Positions 26,931 to 37,163 of a stretch of DNA of 64,000 nucleotides are shown here, in pieces (positions within the stretch are counted from its first letter, which is position 1; each line of letters starts with the position of its first letter). This DNA comes from 2-12-FULL-41-16 sp964473715 (GTDB lineage Bacteria; Patescibacteriota; Patescibacteriia; Magasanikbacterales; UBA922), in contig CAYYQC010000001.1 of assembly GCA_964473715.1 (NCBI GenBank), forward strand, positions 1 through 64,000, given 5' to 3'. A program made the position numbers and the translations under genes. The notes beneath the pieces are model-generated. The model was not told the DNA's origin and did not search any database. It worked only from the letters and a program-made list of their open reading frames with translations.

Positions 26931-28111
26931 GTATGTGCTTTAATAAAAGCAATAATTTGTTTGGCACGTCCTGACCAGGAAAATTCTTTGCCTGCAATAC
27001 TGGCATTTTTAACCAATTCACTTTCTAAAGCTTTGTTATTCACCACTTCTTCAATCGCCCGTTGCCAAGCCTCTGGTTTTTTATAATCAACTAAGAGTGC
27101 GGTTTTACGATCAGTCAAAACTTCAGCAATTGGTTCAGTATTAGCCGCAATAATTGGACGTTCAGAAATTAAATATTCAAAAACTTTGGTGGGTGAATTA
27201 CCTGGTTTTGCCCCAGCCGCTGGAATTAATAAAATGTCAGATGCTAATAAATATTGCGCCACTTCAGATTTAGGAATCCAGGGCACTAATAGTACGCGAT
27301 TTTCCACTCCATGTTGTTTAATCACTGTGTCCAAGGTAGGTGGCGCGTCATCACGTTTACCAATGCCCACAAAAATCACATTTTTTGGCAGTAATGGCAG
27401 GGCCGCGATAATATCTTCAATTCCATATGAGTCACCGTTGCCCGTTTGATATAAATTGCCGCTATATCCCAAAATAGTTGCGTCTTGCGGCAAATTCAAA
27501 GTCACGCGGAGTTCGGATTTACTTTGATTTACAAAAGGCGCAAACCGTTCTGGTTCAGCGGCTGCGCAAAAAATCGTGGTAATATTTTTTTGAAACTTAC
27601 TATAAAAATTTTCCAAAGCACGCGCAATGGTAATAGCCCCAGTGGCATATTTAATACAAAATTCCGCGCACCATTGACTGTACTGTTTAGTAAGTACAAA
27701 ATGACTTTCAAAAAAACAGGGTTTACGCAAAACAAAGCGCGCAAAAGCCCAAGTGAGCCAAAGCAAATGATCGCGCGCATACACTACCTCATATTCACGA
27801 ACATGCCAAAGCAAATACCAACTAAGACGAATATTATCTAAAACCGTGCCTAAAATTCTAACTAGCAAAGAACGGCTAAGTCCCAAATTATATCCCCAGG
27901 GAGTAAGTTGGGTGAGATTAAATTTTGGATTCACGCCATTTGGTTTATACACTAATTCATGAAGTGAATCAGTAGGAACTTTTTTAAAAATTGTAATCAA
28001 ATGCGCAGTAATCCCTAATTCCCCAGCCAATGCTTCAAGGGTGTGAAGCGTATTGTAAACATGAGCCTTTGGGCTCAATACATTTAGCCGTGAAATATAC
28101 AGGAGTTTCAT
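26927..28111 (-). CDS. Glycosyltransferase family 4
   Basis: A 394-residue GT-B enzyme. N terminus KLLYISRLNVLSPKAHVYN, donor domain with GYSGNLYQTGNGDSYG and FVGIGKRDD, and KVFEYLISERPIIAA in the nucleotide-binding region in place of the usual EX7E loop. Overlaps neighbours on both sides by 4 bp within the leftward operon. Confidence 0.83.
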   Translation of the reverse strand: MKLLYISRLNVLSPKAHVYNTLHTLEALAGELGITAHLITIFKKVPTDSLHELVYKPNGVNPKFNLTQLTPWGYNLGLSRSLLVRILGTVLDNIRLSWYLLWHVREYEVVYARDHLLWLTWAFARFVLRKPCFFESHFVLTKQYSQWCAEFCIKYATGAITIARALENFYSKFQKNITTIFCAAAEPERFAPFVNQSKSELRVTLNLPQDATILGYSGNLYQTGNGDSYGIEDIIAALPLLPKNVIFVGIGKRDDAPPTLDTVIKQHGVENRVLLVPWIPKSEVAQYLLASDILLIPAAGAKPGNSPTKVFEYLISERPIIAANTEPIAEVLTDRKTALLVDYKKPEAWQRAIEEVVNNKALESELVKNASIAGKEFSWSGRAKQIIAFIKAHT

Positions 28112-29025
28112 ATACTGAACATGCGATTTCGTTCAAAAAAGATGGGGAAAAAATTTGAAAGGTAGGGCGCATTGCCAATCGCATGACGCTCCAATGAATC
28201 AAAAAGGTCCCCTATTACATAGGCAAAATTTTGTGCACCCTGTGAAATTTGAAAGGTTTCAAAATATAAATCTAAATGTTTTTTTTGCGCTTCAATGCCA
28301 CCGGGGCAACGTCTAGCAAAAAAGATTGCGTCAAAACCAGGCACATTCAACGTACCATATCGGCTCCAATCAATCACGGCAATCCGATCATTTACCACCA
28401 AAACATTACCCGGATGAAAATCGCCATGTTGTGACCAGCTTATCAGCTCTGCCTCTTTTGCAAAAAAAGTATCAATGAATAAGTATACTCTTTCACGATA
28501 TGAAGTCTCGGGAAATAAATTGGGAATTAATTTCTCGTACTCTTCAAGCTTATTTTTATAATCTTGAGCAGTTATTGTAATTGTTTTCTTTCCTTTTACT
28601 ATAGTGTGAAATTGAGTTAGCCACTTAAATGCTTGGGCAATATAAGCATCATCAATTGTTTGTACAGCACTATTTCCTACAAAACTTTCTACGCTCAATT
28701 GACCACTTAACAATGTTTTTGAGCCATATATGCGAGGTACAGAAGCACTAATCAACGTACCAGCCAAATCTGATTCTACAGTTTTTAAATAATCTGCTTC
28801 TTGCACTGCAGACAAGGTTGAATTTAATTCTGTAAACTTTGCCACGGCAATCGGCGCGGGTTCATGTTTTTTAAATACAAAAAATAAGACCTTGCCGCCT
28901 TTGTACGAAATACTGGCGCGCATTTTGACAATTGAAATCTCCTGTGAAATCAGGGTAATTCCTGCTTCCGTTAAAATTTCAACAATTACCTGCTTAATCG
29001 TTTCAGTCATATTTTTTTCTAGCAA
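28108..29025 (-). CDS. Aminoglycoside-phosphotransferase-fold kinase
   Basis: A 305-residue protein with the APH kinase core: SQHGDFHPGNVLVVNDRI (catalytic loop HGDFHPGN) and IAVIDWSRYG (metal-binding IDW). The N-terminal lobe is weakly conserved. Family members phosphorylate small molecules such as choline, sugars or drugs. Within a glycan operon it more likely acts on a sugar or choline-like decoration than in antibiotic resistance. It overlaps the upstream methyltransferase by 23 bp. The start may be the Met at residue 6. Confidence 0.77.
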   Translation of the reverse strand: MLEKNMTETIKQVIVEILTEAGITLISQEISIVKMRASISYKGGKVLFFVFKKHEPAPIAVAKFTELNSTLSAVQEADYLKTVESDLAGTLISASVPRIYGSKTLLSGQLSVESFVGNSAVQTIDDAYIAQAFKWLTQFHTIVKGKKTITITAQDYKNKLEEYEKLIPNLFPETSYRERVYLFIDTFFAKEAELISWSQHGDFHPGNVLVVNDRIAVIDWSRYGTLNVPGFDAIFFARRCPGGIEAQKKHLDLYFETFQISQGAQNFAYVIGDLFDSLERHAIGNAPYLSNFFPIFFERNRMFSI

Positions 29026-30049
29026 AAATTAGAAAGCTAAAGAAGAACCAACGCCACAAACGAGCCACTCCCGGAATAGAAATTACCTGGCGTAGAATTC
29101 GGCGCTGCAAGGTTGGTGCTGCCAAAAAATCTCGCGCCAACCACGTTAAAGCCCGCAAATCATGGTATGGCACAACATATTTAGGTAAGTTATATCCTGG
29201 CAAAGGCAAGAAAAATTCAATATCCACTAGACCAGCACTCTTAAAATGTTTTTCATACCCAGCCCTAGTGTAGGTGTACATTTGATAGGCTTTGCCGGTT
29301 TTGCGTTTAGTATACCAATCAGCCATTTTGCGCGGCATAAGACTGGTATACTGAAGGCCGCTATGGTCAATGCCGCCAAAAAACAATGGGGCACCCACCC
29401 GATTTTCAATGCCAACATATACATAGCCACCTGGCTTTAAAACACGCTTTACTTCTTTTAAAAAATGAAGTTGAGCATCAGTCGGATTGGCAAATTTATC
29501 CGTTACACCTAGCCATTCAAATAATCCATTGCCACTTACCATGTCAAAAGTATTATCAGGAAACGGCAAAGCCAAAGCATCACCTACTGCTACCCAAATA
29601 TTTTCTTTGCCTTCTTTTTTGATTCTTTCATGCACAAAACGCGCGCGGAGCCACGATTTATCTAGGGTATACACTTCTCCCGCTAATTCAGACAAGACAA
29701 ACGCCATATTTCCCATGCCTGCGCCAATATCAAGAACGCGCCAGTCTTTTAAAACAGAGACGCATGTAACCCAGTCAGCGCGAGTTTTTTCATAAGTAAA
29801 ATTAAAAAACTCAGCATTACCTTTATAAAAAGCTTCTTTAAAATCCGGATAATTTTTACTTTTAATGGCTTCCAACCACCCTACCATTTCTGATTCTTCT
29901 ACTTCACCCCAATATCGTTCTTCTGTAAAAAGCCACACTCCTTCTTTTTCTATTACCTGTTTTTTACAAGTAGAGCAAAAAAGAGTCTGGTCTTTTTTTT
30001 CCAGCTTACTTTTACAAGCAAAGCAATGTAGAATTGGAAACGCATCCAT
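29003..30049 (-). CDS. Methyltransferase with N-terminal zinc ribbon
   Basis: A 348-residue protein. The first 35 residues contain CFACKSKL and CSTCKKQ, a four-Cys zinc ribbon. Residues about 100-220 form a class I methyltransferase (VLDIGAGMGNMAFVL, DNTFDMVSGNGLFEW, KEVKRVLKPGGYVYVGI). The C-terminal basic and hydrophobic region (ARLWRWFFFSFLIFARKK) may be membrane-associated. The architecture is common among methyltransferases of polysaccharide clusters. Confidence 0.83.
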   Translation of the reverse strand: MDAFPILHCFACKSKLEKKDQTLFCSTCKKQVIEKEGVWLFTEERYWGEVEESEMVGWLEAIKSKNYPDFKEAFYKGNAEFFNFTYEKTRADWVTCVSVLKDWRVLDIGAGMGNMAFVLSELAGEVYTLDKSWLRARFVHERIKKEGKENIWVAVGDALALPFPDNTFDMVSGNGLFEWLGVTDKFANPTDAQLHFLKEVKRVLKPGGYVYVGIENRVGAPLFFGGIDHSGLQYTSLMPRKMADWYTKRKTGKAYQMYTYTRAGYEKHFKSAGLVDIEFFLPLPGYNLPKYVVPYHDLRALTWLARDFLAAPTLQRRILRQVISIPGVARLWRWFFFSFLIFARKKYD

Positions 30050-30059
30050 AAAAAGATGA

Positions 30060-31058
30060 TCAAATATGCTTTAAAAACTGCTGTGTATGCTTCATGGGAT
30101 TTTGATATTTTTCCAAATCTGCATCAACCATTAATTTTACCAATTCTTTAAAACCAATTTTTGGCTTCCAACCCAATTCAGCCTGGGCAATGGAGGCATC
30201 ACCAGACAAATGATGCACATCATTTGGCCGGTACAATTGTTTGTCCACTTGAACGTACTTTTTATAATCTAATCCCAAATAACCAAACGCTTCAATGCAA
30301 AATTCACGAACAGTATGGCTTTCACCAGTAGCAATCACATAATCTTTTGCTTCTCGCTGCTGAAGCATAAGCCACATAGCTTCCACATAATCACCAGCAA
30401 AACCCCAATCGCGTTTGGCATCCAAATTACCTAGATATATCACATCACTGTAACCGAGTTTAATACGAACCGCAGCATCACTGATTTTTTTAGTAACAAA
30501 ATCCACTCCGCGGAGCGGAGACTCATGATTAAATAAAATACCTGAACAGGCAAACAAATTATAACCAGTCCTATAACTAGTAGTTACCCAGTGCGCGTAC
30601 AATTTAGCGGCTGCATATGGGCTATTGGGACAAAACGGAGTTGCTTCACTTTGTGGCGCAGGCGAGTTACCAAACATTTCTGATGTTGATGCTTGGTAGA
30701 ACTTAATCTTAGGATTGATCATGCGAACCGCGTCTAAAATTCTAGTAACACCAAGACCAGTAATCTCTCCAGTGGCCACAGCAGATTCAAATGAAACACC
30801 CACAAAACTCTGCGCAGCCAAGTTATAGATTTCATCAGGTTGAGTTTTATCAATTACAGACCAAATAGAAGCATGGTCAATGAGATCAATTGGGACCAAA
30901 GTGATATCTTTTTTTACATCAAGATATTCCAAACGCCAGAAATTTCGCGTACTCGTGCGGCGGTATCCACCAAAAACTTTATACCCTTTTTGCAATAAAA
31001 ACTGCGCCAAATAAGCGCCATCTTGGCCAGTAACTCCAATAATAAGAGCTCGTTTCAT
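30060..31058 (-). CDS. gmd: GDP-mannose 4,6-dehydratase
   Basis: A 332-residue extended SDR that converts GDP-mannose to GDP-4-keto-6-deoxymannose, the precursor of fucose, rhamnose or perosamine. Diagnostic motifs: ALIIGVTGQDGAYLA (NADP binding), NLAAQSFVGVSFE, QASTSEMFG, the catalytic YAAAK and NHESPLRG. Length is slightly below the usual 340-370. The DegT aminotransferase two genes upstream could use its product to make GDP-perosamine (inference). Confidence 0.94.
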   Translation of the reverse strand: MKRALIIGVTGQDGAYLAQFLLQKGYKVFGGYRRTSTRNFWRLEYLDVKKDITLVPIDLIDHASIWSVIDKTQPDEIYNLAAQSFVGVSFESAVATGEITGLGVTRILDAVRMINPKIKFYQASTSEMFGNSPAPQSEATPFCPNSPYAAAKLYAHWVTTSYRTGYNLFACSGILFNHESPLRGVDFVTKKISDAAVRIKLGYSDVIYLGNLDAKRDWGFAGDYVEAMWLMLQQREAKDYVIATGESHTVREFCIEAFGYLGLDYKKYVQVDKQLYRPNDVHHLSGDASIAQAELGWKPKIGFKELVKLMVDADLEKYQNPMKHTQQFLKHI

Positions 31059-31061
31059 AGA

Positions 31062-31700
31062 TTAATCTTTAGTGACTTCTAGAATTAATGAAAGCCCATG
31101 CCAGCCCAAACAGCGTTGAATTTTTGCAACTATTTCCGGAGACATTTTAGTGAAACGCATAATTCTTCCTAGTCCTGGAAAACAACGAAAATCTTCAGTA
31201 ATTTTTACTTGAGAAAAACCAGCGTCAAAAGCAGCCATATGCAAACTCTTTGCCGTAAAGGGATGTAGGTGCGTATAATCATCATAAAATGCGCGCGACA
31301 ACATGTAAGGACAATTTGGCGTTAAAATTATTGCTTTTCCACCTGGTTTTAAAATTCTTTTAATCTGCTGCAAAAAATTCAACGCGTCAGGCAAATGCTC
31401 AATGACATGCTTAGCATAAATTCCTTCATAATAATTTTCCGCCAATTCCATCAAGCCCTGCTGTGCATTAATTTTTCTCACTCGAAATCCGCGCTTTTTA
31501 GCAATTTCCAAAGAATCATCATCAATATCCACGCCTTCAATAATCTCAGGATTTAAGGCAATAAAATTTCCCGTAGCGCAGCCAATATCAAGAATCGAAC
31601 CCTTTGCGTTCGGAAACCAGCGGTTAAAATACAAACGATCAAACCAGAGCTCTGTTTCTCCAGTTTTGGCACGATACTCGATTTCAGAAAAATAACTCAT
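31062..31700 (-). CDS. SAM-dependent methyltransferase
   Basis: A 212-residue class I methyltransferase with ILDIGCATGNFIALN, EGVDIDDDS, YAKHVIEHLPDA and IKRILKPGGKAIILTPN. The spacing to its neighbours is 2-3 bp within the leftward glycan operon. It probably methylates a sugar or lipid-linked intermediate. Confidence 0.84.
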   Translation of the reverse strand: MSYFSEIEYRAKTGETELWFDRLYFNRWFPNAKGSILDIGCATGNFIALNPEIIEGVDIDDDSLEIAKKRGFRVRKINAQQGLMELAENYYEGIYAKHVIEHLPDALNFLQQIKRILKPGGKAIILTPNCPYMLSRAFYDDYTHLHPFTAKSLHMAAFDAGFSQVKITEDFRCFPGLGRIMRFTKMSPEIVAKIQRCLGWHGLSLILEVTKD

Positions 31701-31702
31701 AA

Positions 31703-32818
31703 CTAAGATTTTTTGTCCTTAAGATAGTTTTGAATTTCAAGGCAAATAAATTCAATCTCACTATCTTTCAAATTAGGACTGCTGGGTAAACTAATACCAT
31801 GACGCGCAATAGACATAGCCACTGGAAACTCCTGCCCCACAGACAAATGCGCATATGGTTTTTGCGCATGCATTGGGGTAAAGAATGGGCGGGTTTCAAT
31901 CCCTTTTTCTGCCAAATGCAAAGCTAAATTCTTGGACTCTTCTGACAAAAGTATGCTCACAAACCAGCACGCTGAGCGCGATACATTTGAGTCAAAAGCC
32001 GGAAAAGTCACGGGTGCTGAACTGAGCAATGAACGATACAAAGCCTCATGCTCACGCCGAATTTTTAAAAATTCTTCGATACGCTCAAACTGCGCACATC
32101 CCACTGCCGCCTGCAAGTTTGTTAGACGGTAATTATACCCTGCCATTTCATACTCGTAAACACCAGGGGTAGGCATACCATGGTTTTTCAAAACCCGCAT
32201 AGCCTCGTGCCATTCTGGATTATTGGTCAGGCACATACCACCTTCGCCAGTGGTAATAATTTTATTTCCGTAAAAAGAAAAGCAGCTAATGTCACCAAAA
32301 CTTCCCACTCGCCTACCTTTATACTCAGCACCGTGAGACTCAGCCGCATCTTCAATCAAATATATGCCTTTTTCTTTACACCATGATTCAATCACCTCAT
32401 AGTCGCAAGGAAGTCCATAAATATCCACGGCAATAATGGCTTTGGTTTTTGAAGTATACGCAGCCTCAAGTTTGCTACAATCCAAATTCCAATCATTTTG
32501 ATTTGAATCAATAAATACCGGTGTTGCGCCCACATGCAACACAGTTGCAGCTGTGGCCGCAAAAGTAAAAGTAGGCACAATCACTTCATCGCCTGGACCA
32601 ATCTTTAAAGCACGTAAAGCTAATTCCAGAGCCACTGTGCCATTTGAACAACTGAGCGCAAATTCACGCTGAAAATAATCTCGACCATATTTTTCAAATT
32701 GATCAAGATATTTTCCTGAGGAAGAAATACGATTCTCATTTATAATTGCGTCAACAACATATTCAGCCTCACGACCAGTTAATGTGGGTTCAGCCACTGG
32801 AATTCGCCATTTATTCAT
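31703..32818 (-). CDS. DegT/DnrJ/EryC1 family sugar aminotransferase
   Basis: A 371-residue PLP-dependent aminotransferase acting on keto sugars. The PLP lysine lies in DISCFSFYGNKIITTGEGG, the PLP-phosphate site is SCSNGTVALELALRA, and VDIYGLPCDYEVI plus EDAAESHGAEYKGRRVG are typical. It resembles PerA-type perosamine synthases, which use the GDP-4-keto-6-deoxymannose made by Gmd encoded nearby; the exact product is inferred from this pairing. Confidence 0.9.
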   Translation of the reverse strand: MNKWRIPVAEPTLTGREAEYVVDAIINENRISSSGKYLDQFEKYGRDYFQREFALSCSNGTVALELALRALKIGPGDEVIVPTFTFAATAATVLHVGATPVFIDSNQNDWNLDCSKLEAAYTSKTKAIIAVDIYGLPCDYEVIESWCKEKGIYLIEDAAESHGAEYKGRRVGSFGDISCFSFYGNKIITTGEGGMCLTNNPEWHEAMRVLKNHGMPTPGVYEYEMAGYNYRLTNLQAAVGCAQFERIEEFLKIRREHEALYRSLLSSAPVTFPAFDSNVSRSACWFVSILLSEESKNLALHLAEKGIETRPFFTPMHAQKPYAHLSVGQEFPVAMSIARHGISLPSSPNLKDSEIEFICLEIQNYLKDKKS

Positions 32819-32821
32819 AGG

Positions 32822-34093
32822 TTAAGCAATAATTTCTTGGAACAAATCGTAAAGCTGACGCGCGGTCTTATTAATGTCAAAGAGATTACGACTTTTATTA
32901 ATATTTTGCTGTCTAATTTCCTGCAAGCGCTCCGCTGGCAATTCCATAATTTTTTCCACTGCTTGCGCGAGTGCGGCCCGATCACCGGTTGGCACCAAAA
33001 AACCATTTACTTGATCTTCAATGGCTTCACTAATGCCGCCTGTGTTGTAGGCCGCCACAGGCAAACCAACGGCCATAGCCTCTTTCATCGCCATACCCAT
33101 GCATTCACGCGGAGTAATTGATGGGAAACAAAAAGCATCAGCGCCAGAGTACAAACGTGCCAATGCATCTTCAGTCAAACCTTGAAAAATGAACAGTGAA
33201 TCTGAAGGAAAACCTAATTCAATGGCGGTTTGGCGTAATGTGTCCACTGGCCCCATACCACACAGCACTACTGCCAAATTTTTCATTTTTTCTGGAGGCA
33301 ATTGTAGGATCGATTCAAACAACTGGTCATGGCCTTTGCGCATTTTCAATGCACCTACAGCCATGACAATAAATTTATCTTTTGGTAAATTAAATTCTTC
33401 GCGAGACAATGAGCGTTCAGTGGCGCTATTAAAAATTGAAAAATTAATTCCACTGTAAACCACAGCAATTTTGGCATTTTCAGCGGCATACAAACGTGGT
33501 CCGCGCGCACAGTAATCGCTGGCGGCTACCACACAATCAACACCATTTACCAATGTTTTCCAAAGCCTGTGATATCGCTCAGAAATATTATTATTTTCCG
33601 CATCTGCCTTAAATTGAATTTCAGCATAGTTTTCCATTACTACTGGAATATTTTGTTTTTTGGCAACCATTAACGCCGAGAGGCTCTGCAAACTTCCGGT
33701 TTCAGTCACCATTATATCTGGCCGATTTTTTTGGCACACCGTGTTCAAATGCACTCCACGAGCCGCAGAGTACATGGCTAGGTCTAATAATTTCCAATCA
33801 CGACTGAGCGCAATCTGCTTGTACAAAATCTTAGTAAAAAGGGCGGGGTTAATAAAAAATTGACGAAATAAAAATACGGTTTTATCCAATACATTTGGGG
33901 CTGAAGCAAAATCCGCTACGTAGGTAGCGTTGGCACCCAAGTCCTGTTCTTTGGTGTGACGATGATGAAGATGTATAGTTACTTCAGCGCCCAAAGCACG
34001 CCATTCTACCGCGTGAAGCAAGCAGCGCTTAATAATACCACCATATGGTGGCGGCAAGCTTTCACCATTATCTCCGGTAACAATAATTTTCAT
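32822..34093 (-). CDS. Glycosyltransferase family 4
   Basis: A 423-residue GT-B glycosyltransferase. Acceptor domain MKIIVTGDNGESLPPPYGGI, donor domain with MAVGALKMRKGHDQLFESI and CGMGPVDTLR, and the EX7E-like segment ECMGMAMKEAMAVGLPVAAYN. Spacing to neighbours is 3-5 bp in the operon. Confidence 0.86.
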   Translation of the reverse strand: MKIIVTGDNGESLPPPYGGIIKRCLLHAVEWRALGAEVTIHLHHRHTKEQDLGANATYVADFASAPNVLDKTVFLFRQFFINPALFTKILYKQIALSRDWKLLDLAMYSAARGVHLNTVCQKNRPDIMVTETGSLQSLSALMVAKKQNIPVVMENYAEIQFKADAENNNISERYHRLWKTLVNGVDCVVAASDYCARGPRLYAAENAKIAVVYSGINFSIFNSATERSLSREEFNLPKDKFIVMAVGALKMRKGHDQLFESILQLPPEKMKNLAVVLCGMGPVDTLRQTAIELGFPSDSLFIFQGLTEDALARLYSGADAFCFPSITPRECMGMAMKEAMAVGLPVAAYNTGGISEAIEDQVNGFLVPTGDRAALAQAVEKIMELPAERLQEIRQQNINKSRNLFDINKTARQLYDLFQEIIA

Positions 34094-34098
34094 AATAA

Positions 34099-35775
34099 TT
34101 AATTTAAAAGATTCTTATTTCCTTTTACGCAATCAAAAATGTACCCTTTAATCAATCCTGACTGAACTTCTGAAACCTGATCACAACTCTGTAAATAGTC
34201 CCAATAATTAGAGCTTTTGTCAATCTCAGGGAAATCCACCACTAAATAATATCCGGAATATTCTTTCATTTTGTTAACCGTACTTTCGGCAAAAATAGGG
34301 TGCGTATAAAAGCGTTTAAAATATTGGCCAGAGCGGCCTAATTCATATCCAGCGATGTCATTGTAAGTAATGACTTCATTAATTGATGGATTGGAGGTAA
34401 GTTGTGTAGTAAGTTTACGGGCAACTTTGTCTGGCGAACCGTACAACACTCCTGTGGCTGCCTCAACGTTCATGACAAAACAGTATACAGTTATGAGACT
34501 GATAAGTGCGACTTTTATTAAATCTGAAACGCGACGCTTACATAAAAAAACAACTGCAATCAAGCTAAGCAACCAAACCGCACCAATAAAAAGCGCTGAT
34601 AAATAAAAACCAATTGGGCCAGAACCACTAGAAAATGGAATCAAAAAATCAAAGTGAAATGATTTTACAGCAGCTACATAGGCTTCTTTAGGAACCAATG
34701 GTAATATCCTTGTTGGAATCATGAGTATTAAAGTAGTAACCAAAGCCACGCCTGCGCCTGTCATGATTGAAGCCCGTGAACGTTTTAGATCAAAAAGCCA
34801 TTCACCAATCACATCTGCACCAATAATCACCATTGGCAAAGTCAAAATCATTAAATACCGATCCAAAGTGCGATTACTAAAATCAAATAAAACTAAATAA
34901 AAAATAATTCCTGACAAAGCATAGATAGACCAAAACGCGTATTTTCTTAAATTTTTAAAAGCTGCCCAAATTACCAACAATAGTATTGGTGATAAAAGCA
35001 TGGTGGCTTTGGCCGAAAGAAAAACTACTTGTGCGTAATTACGCGCGCCTAAATTTAAAAAAGAAAATGACTTAGCGTAATTTACTATTCGACCAAGTTC
35101 CAAACCAGGATATAACCAAGCTAAAAATCCTGCAATTATTAATCCACCACCAACCACTGCCGCGAGTAAAAGACTAATTTTCTTTATTTGCGTAACTTTA
35201 AAGCGAATAACACCTTTATTAAAAGCTTCGTAAAGCAAACTTGGACCAATTAAAATAAAACTAATTTTAGATAAAAAGCCTCCAGCCAAAGCCCCAATCA
35301 CAGCAGCACCATTTTTTACATTTGCCTGTCCCAAATATTTCCGCCAGCAAAAAACAGTTAATAAAACAAAAAATGGTAAAATCGCGCCATCAATATCAAT
35401 TTGAATGGAGGCCATCACGGCATATGGAATAATAGCGTATAAAAATGTGGCCACAAGAGCAGCTTTTTTTCCAAATTCATTACTAACCACTTTGTACAAA
35501 AGCCACAAAATAGCCAAAGAGAAAATAAATGGCACAATGCGCAAATGCAAATACCCAAATACTTGGCCAAAATAATGATAGGTTACTTCAGCCAATGGTG
35601 GGTGCGGAATTTGACCCATTTGATTAAAATATGGATCAACAATTTGCGCCCATTTATATTCATCCTGGTGATACATGTTTCCCAAAAGTGGCAACCGAAA
35701 AACACAAAATAGAGCCACAATAAAAATCACCGCCCCATATTTTTGCCAAAAATTTTCCACTGGCCACCATTTCAT
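34099..35775 (-). CDS. Dolichyl-phosphate-mannose/ArnT-type membrane glycosyltransferase (GT39/PMT-like)
   Basis: A 558-residue polytopic protein (about 12 TM) with an acidic first luminal loop (GNMYHQDEYKWAQIVDP) and IDIDG in the second loop, typical of GT-C enzymes such as PMT_2 and ArnT. These use a polyprenyl-phosphate sugar outside the membrane to modify a glycan, lipid or protein. The GT2 genes at 15184 and 36418 could make its polyprenyl-phosphate donor. The C-terminal about 100 residues form a soluble domain. Confidence 0.84.
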   Translation of the reverse strand: MKWWPVENFWQKYGAVIFIVALFCVFRLPLLGNMYHQDEYKWAQIVDPYFNQMGQIPHPPLAEVTYHYFGQVFGYLHLRIVPFIFSLAILWLLYKVVSNEFGKKAALVATFLYAIIPYAVMASIQIDIDGAILPFFVLLTVFCWRKYLGQANVKNGAAVIGALAGGFLSKISFILIGPSLLYEAFNKGVIRFKVTQIKKISLLLAAVVGGGLIIAGFLAWLYPGLELGRIVNYAKSFSFLNLGARNYAQVVFLSAKATMLLSPILLLVIWAAFKNLRKYAFWSIYALSGIIFYLVLFDFSNRTLDRYLMILTLPMVIIGADVIGEWLFDLKRSRASIMTGAGVALVTTLILMIPTRILPLVPKEAYVAAVKSFHFDFLIPFSSGSGPIGFYLSALFIGAVWLLSLIAVVFLCKRRVSDLIKVALISLITVYCFVMNVEAATGVLYGSPDKVARKLTTQLTSNPSINEVITYNDIAGYELGRSGQYFKRFYTHPIFAESTVNKMKEYSGYYLVVDFPEIDKSSNYWDYLQSCDQVSEVQSGLIKGYIFDCVKGNKNLLN

Positions 35776-35776
35776 A

Positions 35777-36454
35777 TTATTTTTTGGTTGCCACTACCAA
35801 CATTTGCCCAGCCAAAGGACGCCATGGTAAACGCAAATACAATCGAATCACCCAAGCAGGCACTGGCAAAGAAGTGGCAGACATGGAATATGGAGTAAAA
35901 CGTGGCTCACAGTGCGTAATTTCAAAACCATTGGCGCGCAAAAGTTGCGCCAAACTGGTGTCAGTAAAAATTTGCACATGCGTATAATCATCAAAATACC
36001 GTTTATACGCAAATCTAAAATTAGGTTGCACAATAATTAATTGTCCACCATTTTTTAAAACACGTTTAATTTCTTGAAGTGAAGTTAAAAATTCTTCACG
36101 CGTTAAATGTTCAAATAAATTACTAGAGAGTACCGCATCAAATTCCCCTACCCCAGCAAAACTAAGGTTAGTAACCAAACCTTTGTGTGCTACTACACCA
36201 GGCTCAGCATATTCGGCCACAACCTCAGACTGATCTTGTGCCACACGTTTATCGGCTTTGACAGCATTAATGAAAGTGCAATATCCTGCACCCACTTCCA
36301 AAACTGCGGTTTTGTTATGTAAAAATCTTTGTAAATATCTAACAATTTCCTGCCACACAACAACACGCCGCGGATCTGGCGGTAAACGCACTTCAAAATA
36401 CTGACTGTATTCAGATTTTAACTCTGTGTTTTTTTTGTTTTCCACACGAACCAT
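35777..36454 (-). CDS. SAM-dependent methyltransferase
   Basis: A 225-residue class I methyltransferase: VLEVGAGYCTFINAV, FDAVLSSNLFEHL, KRVLKNGGQLIIVQPN. The C-terminal part (LYLRLPWRPLAGQMLVVATKK) is hydrophobic. It overlaps the following GT2 gene by 37 bp, which indicates translational coupling. Confidence 0.83.
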   Translation of the reverse strand: MVRVENKKNTELKSEYSQYFEVRLPPDPRRVVVWQEIVRYLQRFLHNKTAVLEVGAGYCTFINAVKADKRVAQDQSEVVAEYAEPGVVAHKGLVTNLSFAGVGEFDAVLSSNLFEHLTREEFLTSLQEIKRVLKNGGQLIIVQPNFRFAYKRYFDDYTHVQIFTDTSLAQLLRANGFEITHCEPRFTPYSMSATSLPVPAWVIRLYLRLPWRPLAGQMLVVATKK

Positions 36455-37143
36455 TCTTGAATAATAAAGCGAATCATTCGAAAACCGAGTTTAGCAGCCT
36501 TATCAAGTTTACCAGTAATTTTTGATTCCCCAATTCGCTCACCATAATGCACGGGAATTTCTACCATAGGAATTCCAGCTGACAAAACACGAATCATAAA
36601 TTCTGGAGAAAAATGTGACCCAGCCACAGTAAATTTGTCTTGAATTTTCAAAAGTGCGTCACGGTGAATGAGTTTAAAAGTACAACCAACATCAGTTAAG
36701 GTAGTTCCGCGGAATAAACAACCAAGTAATTTGGCTACCACTATATTTCCCATGCGGAGTAACCAACCCATGTTAGCACCGGCGCCCACCAATGACCGTG
36801 CCGTTCGCGTACCAATTACCACAGGAAAATCTAAAGAATAGATTAGTAATTTTTCCAAATCGCGCGCAGAAAAAGTACCATCTGGCTCCACAGTTACTAT
36901 CAAATCGCCAGTCGCCTCGCGCATACCACGCTGCAAAGCCGCGCCATATCCTTGGCGAGTTTCAAATACATAAGTAGCTTTCGAGGCTTTAATTTCTGTA
37001 CTACTCCCATCTTTGGAATTATTATCTACAGCCACAATTTCATCTACCAAGCCGGTGGCAAAAAATTCCTCAATCGCTTTACGAATATTTTTTTCTTCAT
37101 TATAAACCGGAAAAACCACGCTCACTTTTTTTCCCTGATACAT
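36418..37143 (-). CDS. Glycosyltransferase family 2
   Basis: A 241-residue GT-A enzyme of polyprenyl-phosphate sugar transferase type: VSVVFPVYNEEKNIRKAI, VAVDNNSKDGS, VEPDGTF (DxD-like EPD), and DVGCTFKLIHRD. No C-terminal TM domain. Together with the GT39 enzyme it fits a lipid-phosphate sugar donor route. Confidence 0.86.
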   Translation of the reverse strand: MYQGKKVSVVFPVYNEEKNIRKAIEEFFATGLVDEIVAVDNNSKDGSSTEIKASKATYVFETRQGYGAALQRGMREATGDLIVTVEPDGTFSARDLEKLLIYSLDFPVVIGTRTARSLVGAGANMGWLLRMGNIVVAKLLGCLFRGTTLTDVGCTFKLIHRDALLKIQDKFTVAGSHFSPEFMIRVLSAGIPMVEIPVHYGERIGESKITGKLDKAAKLGFRMIRFIIQEWFVWKTKKTQS

Positions 37144-37163
37144 ACCATTACCGCAATTTATGT

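Noticed and set aside
28108..29025. Antibiotic resistance gene (aminoglycoside kinase)
   Set aside because: Only the general APH fold is supported; the gene is embedded in a glycan operon with native composition.
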